23,935 bases of DNA from Actinomycetota bacterium. Lineage in GTDB: Bacteria; Actinomycetota; Thermoleophilia; Solirubrobacterales; Solirubrobacteraceae. This document shows positions 16,089 through 23,159 of the stretch, piece by piece. Position 1 is the first letter of the stretch. Each line of letters starts with the position of its first letter. Made by a program: the position numbers and the translations under genes. Location of the stretch: the NCBI GenBank assembly GCA_005888335.1, contig VAWY01000060.1:1-23935 (forward strand), in the 5' to 3' direction. Below the pieces are notes generated by a model. It saw only the letters and a list, made by a program, of their open reading frames with translations, ran no database searches and was not told where the DNA came from.

Positions 16089-16853
16089 TTGCTCCTGGTC
16101 GTCGACGTCGGCAACACCCAGACCCATTTCGGCACGTTCCGGGGCACCGAGCTCATCGAGCACTGGCGCTTCGCGACCGTCCGCGAGTCGACCGCCGACG
16201 AGCTCGGCGCGGCGCTGCGCGCGCTGCTCGGCCTGCGCGGGATGGACATGCGCGACCTCGACGCGTCGATCGTCTCGTCCACCGTCCCGCAGCTCGGGCC
16301 GGAGTGGGCGGCGATGGCCGAGCGATATCTCGGCCACCCGATGCTCGTCGTCGGTCCGGGCATCCGGACGGGGATGGCGCTGCGCTACGACAACCCGCGC
16401 GAGATCGGCGCCGACCGGCTGGTCAACGCCGTCGCCGCCTACGACCGGGTCCGCGGCGCGTGCATCGTCGTCGACTTCGGCACGGCGATCACCTACGACC
16501 CGGTCAGCGCCAACGGCGAGTACCTCGGCGGCATCATCGCTCCGGGCATCGAGATCTCGATGGAGGCGCTCACCGAGCGGGCGGCCAAGCTGCCCAAGAT
16601 CGACCTGGGCCCGCCGCGCCAGCTGATCGGCAAGACGACCGTCGACGCGATCCGCTCGGGCGTGATCTATGGGTTCGCCGGCCAGGTCGACGCGATCGTG
16701 GCCCGGCTGCGCGCGGAGATGGGGGAGGACACCGCGACGATCGCCACCGGCGGCCTGGCGGGTGCGATCGTCCCGTTCACCGAGTCGATCGACGAGGTCG
16801 ACGACCTGCTGACGCTCACCGGTCTGCGGCTGCTACACGAGCGCAACAGCTGA
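16089..16853 (+). CDS. coaX: Type III pantothenate kinase
   Basis: Catalyses the first step of coenzyme A synthesis, phosphorylating pantothenate. Visible motifs are the N-terminal LLVVDVGNTQTHFG (the ATP-binding phosphate loop), EIGADRLVNAVAAYD, VVDFGTAITYDPV, YLGGIIAPGIEISMEAL and GKTTVDAIRSGVIYGF, in family order. Starting at the TTG (16089) gives 254 residues beginning exactly where family members begin, and TACTTC ends six bases upstream, as at other leaderless starts here. The alternative ATG at 16065 adds eight residues and also lacks a ribosome site. The start is therefore uncertain; the product is not. coaX follows ftsH in Bacillus and stays in the same neighbourhood here. Confidence 0.93.
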   Translation: MLLVVDVGNTQTHFGTFRGTELIEHWRFATVRESTADELGAALRALLGLRGMDMRDLDASIVSSTVPQLGPEWAAMAERYLGHPMLVVGPGIRTGMALRYDNPREIGADRLVNAVAAYDRVRGACIVVDFGTAITYDPVSANGEYLGGIIAPGIEISMEALTERAAKLPKIDLGPPRQLIGKTTVDAIRSGVIYGFAGQVDAIVARLRAEMGEDTATIATGGLAGAIVPFTESIDEVDDLLTLTGLRLLHERNS

Positions 16854-16854
16854 C

Positions 16855-16860
16855 TAGGCT
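16855..16860 (+). promoter_or_regulatory. Predicted -10 hexamer for the dihydrouridine synthase gene
   Basis: TAGGCT ends six bases before the GTG at 16867, overlapping the end of the coaX stop region. No ribosome-binding site is present, which matches a leaderless transcript whose first base is the start codon. The same hexamer is used in the dhaM prediction. Confidence 0.4.
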
Positions 16861-16866
16861 GGTCGC

Positions 16867-17856
16867 GTGCGTCTGAGCGATCCGTGGAGCCTCGGCGGCC
16901 TGCCCATCCCCAACCGCGTGCTGCTCGCGCCGCTGGCCGGCATCGGCACGTGGTTCGTGCGCCTGCAGGCCCAGCGCCACGGGGCGGGGCTGGCCGTCTC
17001 GGAGATGGTCTCGAGCTTCGCCGTCCACCACCGCAACGAGAAGACGTGCACCGAGCTGCTGCGCATCCACCCCGAGGAGCGCCTGGTCTCCATCCAGCTC
17101 TTCGGTCAGGACCCCGACGTCATGCGCAGCGCCGCCGCCACCGTCGCGGAGGCGGGCGCCGACCTGATCGACATCAACATGGGCTGCCCTGTCCCCAAGG
17201 TCTGCAAGACCGGGTCCGGGGCGGCGCTGCTCTCCGACCACGACACTGCGGTCGCGATCGCGCGCGCCGCGCACGAAGGGTCCGGGCTCCCGGTCACGGT
17301 CAAGCTGCGCTCGGGCCAGCGGCCGGGGGAGACCGACGGCGTGCGGCTGGCGCACCGGCTCGTCGACGAGGCCGGCGTCGTCGCGATCGGCTTTCACCCG
17401 CGCTCGGCCGCCGTGCACCACAAGGGCACGCCCGACTACGCGCTCGCTGCGCGGCTCGTCGAGACGCTCGGCGCGCCTGTCGTCATCACCGGCGGCCTGC
17501 GCGACGCCGCCTCCGCGCGCCACGCGTTCGCCATGACCGGCGCCGACGCCGTCATGCTCGCCCGCGGCTCGCTGGGCAACCCGTGGCTGTTCGAGGAGCT
17601 GCTCGGCCGTCGCGGCGACGACGATCCCCCGAGCGCGGCCGAGGTTCTCGACGAGCTCGACTGGCTGATCGATCGCGCGGTCGAGCACTTCGGCCCGGTC
17701 CGCGCGGCGCGCTGGCTGCGCAAGGCCTACCCGTGGTACGTGGAGCGCCTCGGCGGCGGCAAGCCGCTCCAGGCCGCCCTGCAGGCGACCGACACAGTGG
17801 GGGCGGCCCGCGCCGCGCTGGCGCCGCTGCGCGACGAAGCGCTCGCGGCGGTCTAA
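16867..17856 (+). CDS. dusB: tRNA-dihydrouridine synthase (DusB/NifR3 type)
   Basis: A 329-residue flavoenzyme that reduces uridines in the tRNA D-loop with NADPH. N-terminal NRVLLAPLAGIGTWFVR, the active-site segment DINMGCPVPKVCKTGSGAALL with C107, TVKLRSG, the FMN/tRNA-contact HPRSAAVHHKG, and the C-terminal phosphate-binding GADAVMLARGSLGNPWLF are all present. A helical C-terminal RNA-binding domain follows (KAYPWYVERLGGGKPLQ). The GTG at 16867 is likely leaderless. The gene sits 13 bases after coaX. The stop (TAA 17854-17856) overlaps the stop of the convergent protease gene by two bases. dus next to lysS and folK is also seen in Bacillus. Confidence 0.93.
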   Translation: MRLSDPWSLGGLPIPNRVLLAPLAGIGTWFVRLQAQRHGAGLAVSEMVSSFAVHHRNEKTCTELLRIHPEERLVSIQLFGQDPDVMRSAAATVAEAGADLIDINMGCPVPKVCKTGSGAALLSDHDTAVAIARAAHEGSGLPVTVKLRSGQRPGETDGVRLAHRLVDEAGVVAIGFHPRSAAVHHKGTPDYALAARLVETLGAPVVITGGLRDAASARHAFAMTGADAVMLARGSLGNPWLFEELLGRRGDDDPPSAAEVLDELDWLIDRAVEHFGPVRAARWLRKAYPWYVERLGGGKPLQAALQATDTVGAARAALAPLRDEALAAV

Positions 17857-19667
17857 CGACGAAGGACGATCGTCGCCGTGTGGGTGACCGCGTTGCCCGC
17901 GGCGTCGCGGGCGCGGACGCGCAGCGTCAGCCGGATGCTGCGCAGCTTGCGCGCCTTGCGCGGGAGGTGGAGCCGCAGCACGCCCTGGTCGGTGCCCGCC
18001 GCGATCAGGGAGCCCGTGTCGTGGGCGATGGTGCGCGCGACGTGGAGCCGCTTGGCCGTCCGCGCGTCGAGCAGGAGCGCGTAGGACAGCGTGCAGCCCT
18101 CCGAGCAGTGGACGAGCACGCGCAGGCCGCGGCTGACCGCCGAGCGCATCGCCGCCCGGCGCGGGGCGTCGAGCGCGAGCACCGGCGCAGCGAGGTCGGG
18201 CGCGGGCAGCGCGACCGACGGCGCGGCCTGCACCACCGGCGGCGGGGGCGGCGGCGGAGGCGGCGGGGGCGGCGGGGGCGGCGCGGCGATGGCGTCGGAG
18301 GCGTGCAGCGCGCCGAAGGCGTTGAGGCGCCCGTTGCTGGACACCTTGCCCTGCAGTTGGGGGAGCTTGTCGACGCCGTCGAGGACGGCCTGCTTGAGCT
18401 GCGCGGTCGTCAGGTCGGGCCGGTGGGCGAGCAACAGCGCGGCCACTCCGGTGACGTGGGGCGTGGCCATCGAGGTACCGCTGAGGTCGGTGTCGCCGTT
18501 GGGCGGGACGGTGCTCCAGACGCGCACGCCCGGGGCGGCGACGTCGACGCGCGTGGCGCCGAAGTTGGAGAACGGCGCGAGGTTGTCGTTGCCGTCGGTC
18601 GCCGCGACACAGACGATGTTGGGCAGGTCGTAGTTGCACGGGAACGAGCACCCGGCGGGCGCCTGGCCGAGCGGGGCGAGGTTGGCGCAGGTCTGCTCGC
18701 TGGGGACGTCGTTGTCGGCGTTGGGCCCGTCGTTGCCGGCCGCGACGACGAACAGCGTGTTGGGCGCGTCGGCGATCGCCTGCTTCTCGAGCTGGGAGGG
18801 CGCGAAGTCGCCGAGCGAGGCGTTGACGATCCGGGCGCCGTTCTTGGCGGCGTAGGTGTAGCCGGCGACGACGTCGGCCAGCGTCCCCGACCCCTGGCTG
18901 TCGAGGACGCGCACCGGCATGATGCTCGTCGACCAGCTGACGCCGGCGACGCCGAAGCCGTCGTTGCCGCGCGCGGCGATCGTTCCGGAGACGTGGGTGC
19001 CGTGGCCTGGGTTGGCCGCGCTGGTCACGTCGTCGGGCTTGTTGTCGCCGTCGACGAAGTCCCAGCCGTGCAGGTCGTTGGCCTGCCCGGTGCTGCCCGG
19101 GTGCGGGTTGGTCCAGATGTTCGGCGCGAGGTCCTGCTGGGTCGAGGCCACGCCGGTGTCGACCACGCCGACGACCACGTTCGGGCTGCCCGTCGTGATG
19201 TCCCACGCCTCCGGGGCGTCGATGTCGGCGTCGGCGCTGGTCGGGAACGCCAACGCGCCGGCTCTCGAGCTGGGCACCTGCTGGCCCGTGTCGTTGAGCC
19301 CCCAGTCGTTGACGAACAGCGGGTCGTCCGGCGTGAGCGCCATGTGCCGGACGTAGTTGGGCTCGGCGAACGCGACGTCGGGATCGCGGTTGAGCGCCGC
19401 GACGGCCTGCGCCAGAGACGTGCCCGGGGCGGGCTGAACGACCTCGGTGCGCGGCAACGGACCGGTCGCGTCGCGGGTCACATCGGCGACACCCCGCGTG
19501 TCCAGCCGCTGGGCCGCACTGGTCCCGCCGTGGTACTCGACGATGACGCCTGCGGTATCGGCTGCCGTCGCCGATCCCGGCAACACCGCCGTCAAGAGCC
19601 CCGCAAAAAGGGTCAGCGCAGTCGCTATGCTGCGCGACCTTCCCGATCCAGCGATCCGTGCCAGCAT
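17853..19667 (-). CDS. Secreted S8 subtilisin-family serine protease with proline linker and C-terminal beta domain
   Basis: A 604-residue exported protease. Residues 1-35 are a signal peptide ending in SATA. Residues 40-108 resemble an inhibitor I9-type propeptide (VIVEYHGG to VAFAEPNYV). The catalytic triad is D170 (VVGVVDTGV), H222 (GHGTHVSGTIAA) and S399 (SGTSMATPHV), with oxyanion N312 (AAGNDGP). Four cysteines around 327-353 may form disulfides. Fifteen consecutive prolines (463-477) then link to a C-terminal domain of about 120 residues with CSEGC and DAAGNAVTHTATIVLRR. I remember this beta-sandwich-like pattern from Solirubrobacter-type exported proteins; its function is unknown and it may attach the protease to the cell surface. 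The ATG at 19667 overlaps the greA ATG head to head. The stop overlaps the dus stop. Confidence 0.92.
   Translation of the reverse strand: MLARIAGSGRSRSIATALTLFAGLLTAVLPGSATAADTAGVIVEYHGGTSAAQRLDTRGVADVTRDATGPLPRTEVVQPAPGTSLAQAVAALNRDPDVAFAEPNYVRHMALTPDDPLFVNDWGLNDTGQQVPSSRAGALAFPTSADADIDAPEAWDITTGSPNVVVGVVDTGVASTQQDLAPNIWTNPHPGSTGQANDLHGWDFVDGDNKPDDVTSAANPGHGTHVSGTIAARGNDGFGVAGVSWSTSIMPVRVLDSQGSGTLADVVAGYTYAAKNGARIVNASLGDFAPSQLEKQAIADAPNTLFVVAAGNDGPNADNDVPSEQTCANLAPLGQAPAGCSFPCNYDLPNIVCVAATDGNDNLAPFSNFGATRVDVAAPGVRVWSTVPPNGDTDLSGTSMATPHVTGVAALLLAHRPDLTTAQLKQAVLDGVDKLPQLQGKVSSNGRLNAFGALHASDAIAAPPPPPPPPPPPPPPPVVQAAPSVALPAPDLAAPVLALDAPRRAAMRSAVSRGLRVLVHCSEGCTLSYALLLDARTAKRLHVARTIAHDTGSLIAAGTDQGVLRLHLPRKARKLRSIRLTLRVRARDAAGNAVTHTATIVLRR
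19626..19631 (+). promoter_or_regulatory. Predicted -10 of greA inside the protease signal-peptide codons
   Basis: TATGCT gives a predicted start near 19638 and a leader of about 28 bases before the greA ATG at 19666. It lies in the first 15 codons of the divergent protease. No good -35 and no Shine-Dalgarno sequence were seen. Confidence 0.4.
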
Positions 19668-20148
19668 GCAGAAGGACGTCATCCTCACTCCAGAAGGTCT
19701 CCAGACGCTAAAGCAAGAACTGGAGCACTTGCAAACGGACAAACGCCGCGAGGTCGCCGAGCGCATCAAGGAAGCGCGCGAATTCGGGGACATTTCCGAG
19801 AACTCGGAGTACGACGACGCCAAGAACGAGCAGGCCATGCTCGAGCAGCGGATCGCCCAACTCGAGGAACGGCTGCGGTCGGCGACGGTCATCGACGCCA
19901 AGGACCTCGACACCGACGTGGTGCGGGTCGGCTCCCTCGTCGACGTCCAGGACGTCGACTCCGGCAAGAAGCAGAAGTTCACGATCGTGGGCGTCACCGA
20001 GGCCAGGCCGCCCGAGCGACTGTCCAACGAGTCCCCGGTCGGCAAGGCGCTGCTCGGGCACAAGAAGGGCGACACCGTCGAGGTCGCCCTTCCCAACGGC
20101 CGCAAGCGCAAGCTGAAGATCACGAAGATCGGCGTCGGGCTGCAGTGA
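19666..20148 (+). CDS. greA: Transcription elongation factor GreA
   Basis: A 160-residue factor that rescues backtracked RNA polymerase by stimulating cleavage of the transcript 3' end. The N-terminal coiled coil runs from residue 8 to about 75 and carries the tip motif EAREFGDISENSEYDDAKNEQ, with the acidic tip residues D and E needed for cleavage. The C-terminal FKBP-like domain includes SLVDVQDVDSGKKQKFTIVG, SNESPVGKALLGHKKGD and a basic end. The ATG at 19666 gives the normal length and N-terminus (QKDVILTPEGLQ). It shares two bases with the protease start on the other strand. The stop overlaps the lysS start (GTGA, 20145-20148), so greA and lysS are coupled. Confidence 0.96.
   Translation: MQKDVILTPEGLQTLKQELEHLQTDKRREVAERIKEAREFGDISENSEYDDAKNEQAMLEQRIAQLEERLRSATVIDAKDLDTDVVRVGSLVDVQDVDSGKKQKFTIVGVTEARPPERLSNESPVGKALLGHKKGDTVEVALPNGRKRKLKITKIGVGLQ
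19705..19734 (-). promoter_or_regulatory. Possible promoter of the secreted protease, inside greA
   Basis: On the minus strand TTGCAA (19734-19729), an 18-base spacer, then TAGCGT (19710-19705), giving a start near 19698 and a leader of about 30 bases. It must lie within greA because the two genes have no intergenic space. The match is moderate. Confidence 0.35.
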
Positions 20149-21608
20149 GCCCGGAGCCACCGGCGCGGGCGGGCTCACGAGAGCTCCTCGCCGCCAGGCG
20201 GGCGAAGCTCGACGCGCTCCGGGCCGACGGCATCGAGCCCTTCCCGCACGCCTTCCCGGGCGTCACGCCGGTCGCCGACGTCAAGGGCGCCCACAGCGAC
20301 CTGCCCGACGGCGCGGAGACCGAGGACCGCTACCGGGTCGCCGGCCGCCTGGCCGCCCGGCGCGGCCAGGGCAAGATGGCCTTCCTCGACCTCGTCGACC
20401 GCTCGGGGCGGCTGCAGCTGCAGGCCAAGGTCGACGTGCTCGGCGAGGAGCGCATGAGCCGGCTGCTGCACCTCGACCTCGGCGACCTGATCGGCGTCGA
20501 CGGCGTCGCCTTCCGCTCGCGCCGGGGCGAGCTCTCGCTGCGCGTGGAGGACTTCACCGTGCTGGCCAAGTCCCTGCGCCCGCCGCCCGAGAAGCACCAC
20601 GGCCTGACCGACGTCGAGACGCGCTTCCGCCGCCGCGAGCTCGACCTGATGGCCAACGAGGAGGCGCGCGAGCTGTTCATCTTGCGCTCGACGGCGGTCA
20701 CCGCCGTGCGCCGCTTCCTCGACGACGAGGCCTTCCTCGAGGTCGAGACGCCGGTGCTCCAGCCGCTCTACGGCGGCGCGCTGGCGCGGCCCTTCATCAC
20801 CCACTTGAACGCCATCGACCGCGACATGTATCTGCGGATCGCCACCGAGCTCTACCTCAAGCGGCTGATCGTCGGCGGCCTGGAGCGCGTCTACGAGCTC
20901 GGCAAGGACTTCCGCAACGAGGGGCTCTCGTTCAAGCACAACCCCGAGTTCACGATGCTCGAGTGGTACGCCGCCTACGAGGACTACACCGACGCGGCGG
21001 CGCGCCTCGAGCGCCTCGTCGCCCACACGGCGCAGGCGGTCGGCTACGCCGGCGAGATCGACTTCACGCCGCCGTGGCGGCGTGTGACGCTGCGCGACGC
21101 GATCCTCGAGCGGACCGGCGTCGACGTCCTGCTCCACCGCGACCGTGACGCGCTGCTCGCCCAGGCGGGGCCGCTGCTCGACGACACGGAGGGCACGTGG
21201 CCCCAGCTCGTCGACGACCTGCTCTCCAAGCACGTCGAGCCGACGCTCCGCCAGCCCACGATCGTGCTCGACTACCCGACCGAGCTGTCGCCCTTCGCCA
21301 AGGCGCACCGCTCCGAGCCCGGCCTGGTCGAGCGCTTCGAGGCCTTCGCCGGGGGGATGGAGATCGCCAACGCCTTCACCGAGCTCAACGACCCCGACGA
21401 GCAGCGCGCGCGCTTCGAGGCCCAGCAGCGGCTGCTCGCCGAGGGCGCCGAGGAGGTCCAGCCCTACGACGAGGCGTTCGTCGAGGCGCTCGAGCAGGGC
21501 ATGCCGCCGACCGGCGGGCTCGGGCTGGGGATCGATCGCCTGGTGATGCTGCTCAGCGGGCGGCACTCGATCCGCGAGGTCGTGCTCTTCCCCGCGATGC
21601 GAGACTGA
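20145..21608 (+). CDS. lysS: Lysyl-tRNA synthetase, class II
   Basis: A 487-residue enzyme that charges tRNA-Lys. The N-terminal anticodon-binding OB domain (YRVAGRLAARRGQGKMAFLDLVD) is followed by the class II catalytic core: motif 1 (FLDDEAFLEVETPVL), motif 2 (VYELGKDFRNEG, HNPEFTMLEWY) and motif 3 (GLGLGIDRLVMLL). The lysine-site stretch YPTELSPFAK and FAGGMEIANAFTELNDP identify it as LysS rather than AspS or AsnS. The GTG start overlaps the greA stop and adds about ten Pro/Arg-rich residues before the RRAKLDALRADGIEPFP helix typical of LysS. Confidence 0.96.
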   Translation: MSPEPPARAGSRELLAARRAKLDALRADGIEPFPHAFPGVTPVADVKGAHSDLPDGAETEDRYRVAGRLAARRGQGKMAFLDLVDRSGRLQLQAKVDVLGEERMSRLLHLDLGDLIGVDGVAFRSRRGELSLRVEDFTVLAKSLRPPPEKHHGLTDVETRFRRRELDLMANEEARELFILRSTAVTAVRRFLDDEAFLEVETPVLQPLYGGALARPFITHLNAIDRDMYLRIATELYLKRLIVGGLERVYELGKDFRNEGLSFKHNPEFTMLEWYAAYEDYTDAAARLERLVAHTAQAVGYAGEIDFTPPWRRVTLRDAILERTGVDVLLHRDRDALLAQAGPLLDDTEGTWPQLVDDLLSKHVEPTLRQPTIVLDYPTELSPFAKAHRSEPGLVERFEAFAGGMEIANAFTELNDPDEQRARFEAQQRLLAEGAEEVQPYDEAFVEALEQGMPPTGGLGLGIDRLVMLLSGRHSIREVVLFPAMRD

Positions 21609-21613
21609 AGCCG

Positions 21614-22405
21614 ATGGAAATACGCGGCAGCACCGCGCTCATCACGGGCGCAGCCGGCGGCCTGGGCGGCCACCTCGCCCGCGCGCTGGCCGCCGAGGGG
21701 GCCCGGCTGCTGCTCTCGGGCCGCAACGAGGAGGCGCTGCGCGCCCTCGCCGCCCAGGTCGGCGGCGACGTCCTGGTCGCCGACCTGGTCGACCGCGACG
21801 ACGTCCACCGCATCGCCCGCGAGGCCGGGGCGGTCGACATCCTGGTCAACAACGCCGGCGTCGAGCTGACCAAGCGCTTCGCGGACCTGACCGACGAGGA
21901 CGTCGACCGGATGACGGCGATCAACCTCGTCTCGCCGCTGCTGCTCACGCGCGACCTGCTGGGCGGCATGCTCGACCGCGGGCGCGGCCACGTCGTCTTC
22001 ATCGCCTCGATGTCGGGCAAGATCGGCGTGTCGTGCAACGAGCCCTACGCGGCGACCAAGGCCGGCCTGATCGGGATGACGCGATCGCTGCGGGCCGAGT
22101 TCCGCGACGCGCCGGTGGGCTTCAGCGTCGTCTCGCCGGGCTTCATCGCGTCCACCGGCATGTGGGAGCGCATGGGCGCCCGGCCGCCGCTGATCGCCGG
22201 CGAGGCCAAGCCGGAGCGCGTCGCGCGGCTGACGATCAAGGCGATCAGGCGCGACCTTCCCGACGTCACCGTCAACGGGGCGCCGATCCGCCCGACCCTG
22301 GCCCTCGCGGCGCTGGCGCCCGGGCTCGTCGACCGCGTCTCGGCGCGCCTGGGCCCCAGCCGGCTCTTCGAGCGCGAGGCCGAGCGCCGCAGGGCAGCGG
22401 GCTGA
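21614..22405 (+). CDS. Short-chain dehydrogenase/reductase (SDR) family protein
   Basis: A 263-residue classical SDR. The Rossmann nucleotide motif is TGAAGGLG at residues 11-18, NNAG is at 79-82, and the catalytic set is S132, Y145 and K149 (YAATK). An Arg (R37) after the second strand favours NADPH over NADH. The substrate cannot be told from sequence. The Leu/Ala-rich C-terminus with RPTLALAALAPGLVDRV could be membrane-associated or a substrate lid. The ATG at 21614 lies five bases after lysS. The stop overlaps the next ATG by one base (TGATG), so it is co-expressed with the Clp-N protein, a pairing with no obvious metabolic logic. Confidence 0.88.
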   Translation: MEIRGSTALITGAAGGLGGHLARALAAEGARLLLSGRNEEALRALAAQVGGDVLVADLVDRDDVHRIAREAGAVDILVNNAGVELTKRFADLTDEDVDRMTAINLVSPLLLTRDLLGGMLDRGRGHVVFIASMSGKIGVSCNEPYAATKAGLIGMTRSLRAEFRDAPVGFSVVSPGFIASTGMWERMGARPPLIAGEAKPERVARLTIKAIRRDLPDVTVNGAPIRPTLALAALAPGLVDRVSARLGPSRLFEREAERRRAAG

Positions 22406-22968
22406 TGTTCGAGCGCTTCACCGAGCGCGCGCGCCAGGTGGTGACGCTCTCGCAAGAGGAGGCTCGGCTGCTGCATCACCGCTCGATCGGCACCGAGCAC
22501 CTGCTGCTCGGGCTGCTGCGCGAGGAGCAGGGACTTGCCGCCCAGGCGTTGAACGCTTCCGGTGTGTGGCTCGAACCGACGCGCGCGGCGGTCGCCGGCG
22601 CCCACGAGGCGGACAGCGCGACCGACGGCGTCATGCCCTTCACGCCCGACGCCAAGCGCGTCCTCGAGCGCAGCCTGCGCGAGGCGGTGCGCATGAGCCA
22701 CAACTACATCGGGACCGAGCACCTGCTGCTCGGGCTGCTGCGCGAGCGCGAGGCGATCGGCTTCCGCGTGCTGATCGACGTGGGCGCCGATCCCGAGGAG
22801 GTCCGCAGCATCCTGCTCGAGCTGCTGGGCACGCGCCCCGAGCGCCGGGCGCTCCCTCACGCGCCGGACGTCGCCGCCGCCCTGGCCCGCGCCGCCGACG
22901 CCGCGCGCGAGGAGGGCGCCGACCACGTAGAGCTGCGGCATCTGCGCCAGGTCCTGGAGGGCCCCTGA
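22405..22968 (+). CDS. Clp N-terminal-domain-only protein, ClpC N-domain paralogue
   Basis: A 187-residue protein carrying the two Clp-N repeats of a ClpC N-domain but no AAA+ module. Its first 13 residues are identical to those of ClpC encoded 192 bases downstream. Both IGTEHLLLGLL motifs are present, with E31 and E105 in the places of the Glu residues that bind phospho-arginine in Bacillus ClpC. The C-terminal 35 residues (PDVAAALARAADAAREEGADHVELRHLRQVL) look like a third half-repeat in which GTEH is degraded. Such a protein could present substrates to, or compete for adaptors of, the ClpC hexamer. The function is inferred. Its ATG overlaps the SDR stop by one base. Confidence 0.88.
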   Translation: MFERFTERARQVVTLSQEEARLLHHRSIGTEHLLLGLLREEQGLAAQALNASGVWLEPTRAAVAGAHEADSATDGVMPFTPDAKRVLERSLREAVRMSHNYIGTEHLLLGLLREREAIGFRVLIDVGADPEEVRSILLELLGTRPERRALPHAPDVAAALARAADAAREEGADHVELRHLRQVLEGP

Positions 22969-22992
22969 CAGCCCGGGGCCGACGGCGCCCGT

Positions 22993-23001
22993 TGGTATCC
23001 T
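22993..23001 (+). promoter_or_regulatory. Predicted extended -10 promoter upstream of clpC
   Basis: TG-G-TATCCT (TG at 22993-22994, hexamer 22996-23001) is an extended -10, with a start near 23007-23008 and a leader of about 150 bases before clpC. No CtsR-type or HAIR-type repeat was recognised nearby. Confidence 0.45.
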
Positions 23002-23006
23002 GACCC

Positions 23007-23120
23007 ATGCCCGAATTGCACCTGCCACTCATCCTTGGGCCGGTTTTGGCCGAAGAATGGTTAGCGGGTGCGTCATCGTCCCCCGAAACGTCCGGACCAC
23101 CGAATCGAAAGAGCGCCTGA
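23007..23120 (+). CDS. Possible 37-codon leader ORF in the clpC 5' region
   Basis: An ATG five bases after TATCCT opens a frame of 37 codons ending in TGA at 23118-23120, 39 bases before clpC. The peptide begins MPELHLPLILGPVLAEEWLAG, followed by a Ser/Pro-rich end. Its third-position GC is clearly lower than that of surrounding genes, so it may be only leader RNA. If translated, it would be leaderless. It overlaps an imperfect hairpin at 23035-23054. Confidence 0.25.
   Translation: MPELHLPLILGPVLAEEWLAGASSSPETSGPPNRKSA
23035..23054 (+). promoter_or_regulatory. Imperfect hairpin in the clpC leader
   Basis: TTGGGCC (23035-23041) and GGCCGAA (23048-23054) pair at six of seven positions around GGTTTT. 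It could be a structural element of the leader. No T-tract follows it, so it is not a clear terminator. Confidence 0.3.
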
Positions 23121-23159
23121 GCGGCCACCTCCCGGAGCCGCAGCAGAGAGGAAGTTTTG

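Noticed and set aside
16884..20144. Plus-strand open frame continuous with lysS, extending 1087 codons upstream
   Set aside because: The upstream part is the wrong frame of dusB, the antisense of the protease and the wrong frame of greA. LysS homology begins only after the GTG at 20145.
22969..23159. CtsR or HAIR-type heat-shock operator before clpC
   Set aside because: I looked for GGTCAAA-type direct repeats and CTTGAGT-type inverted repeats and saw neither.
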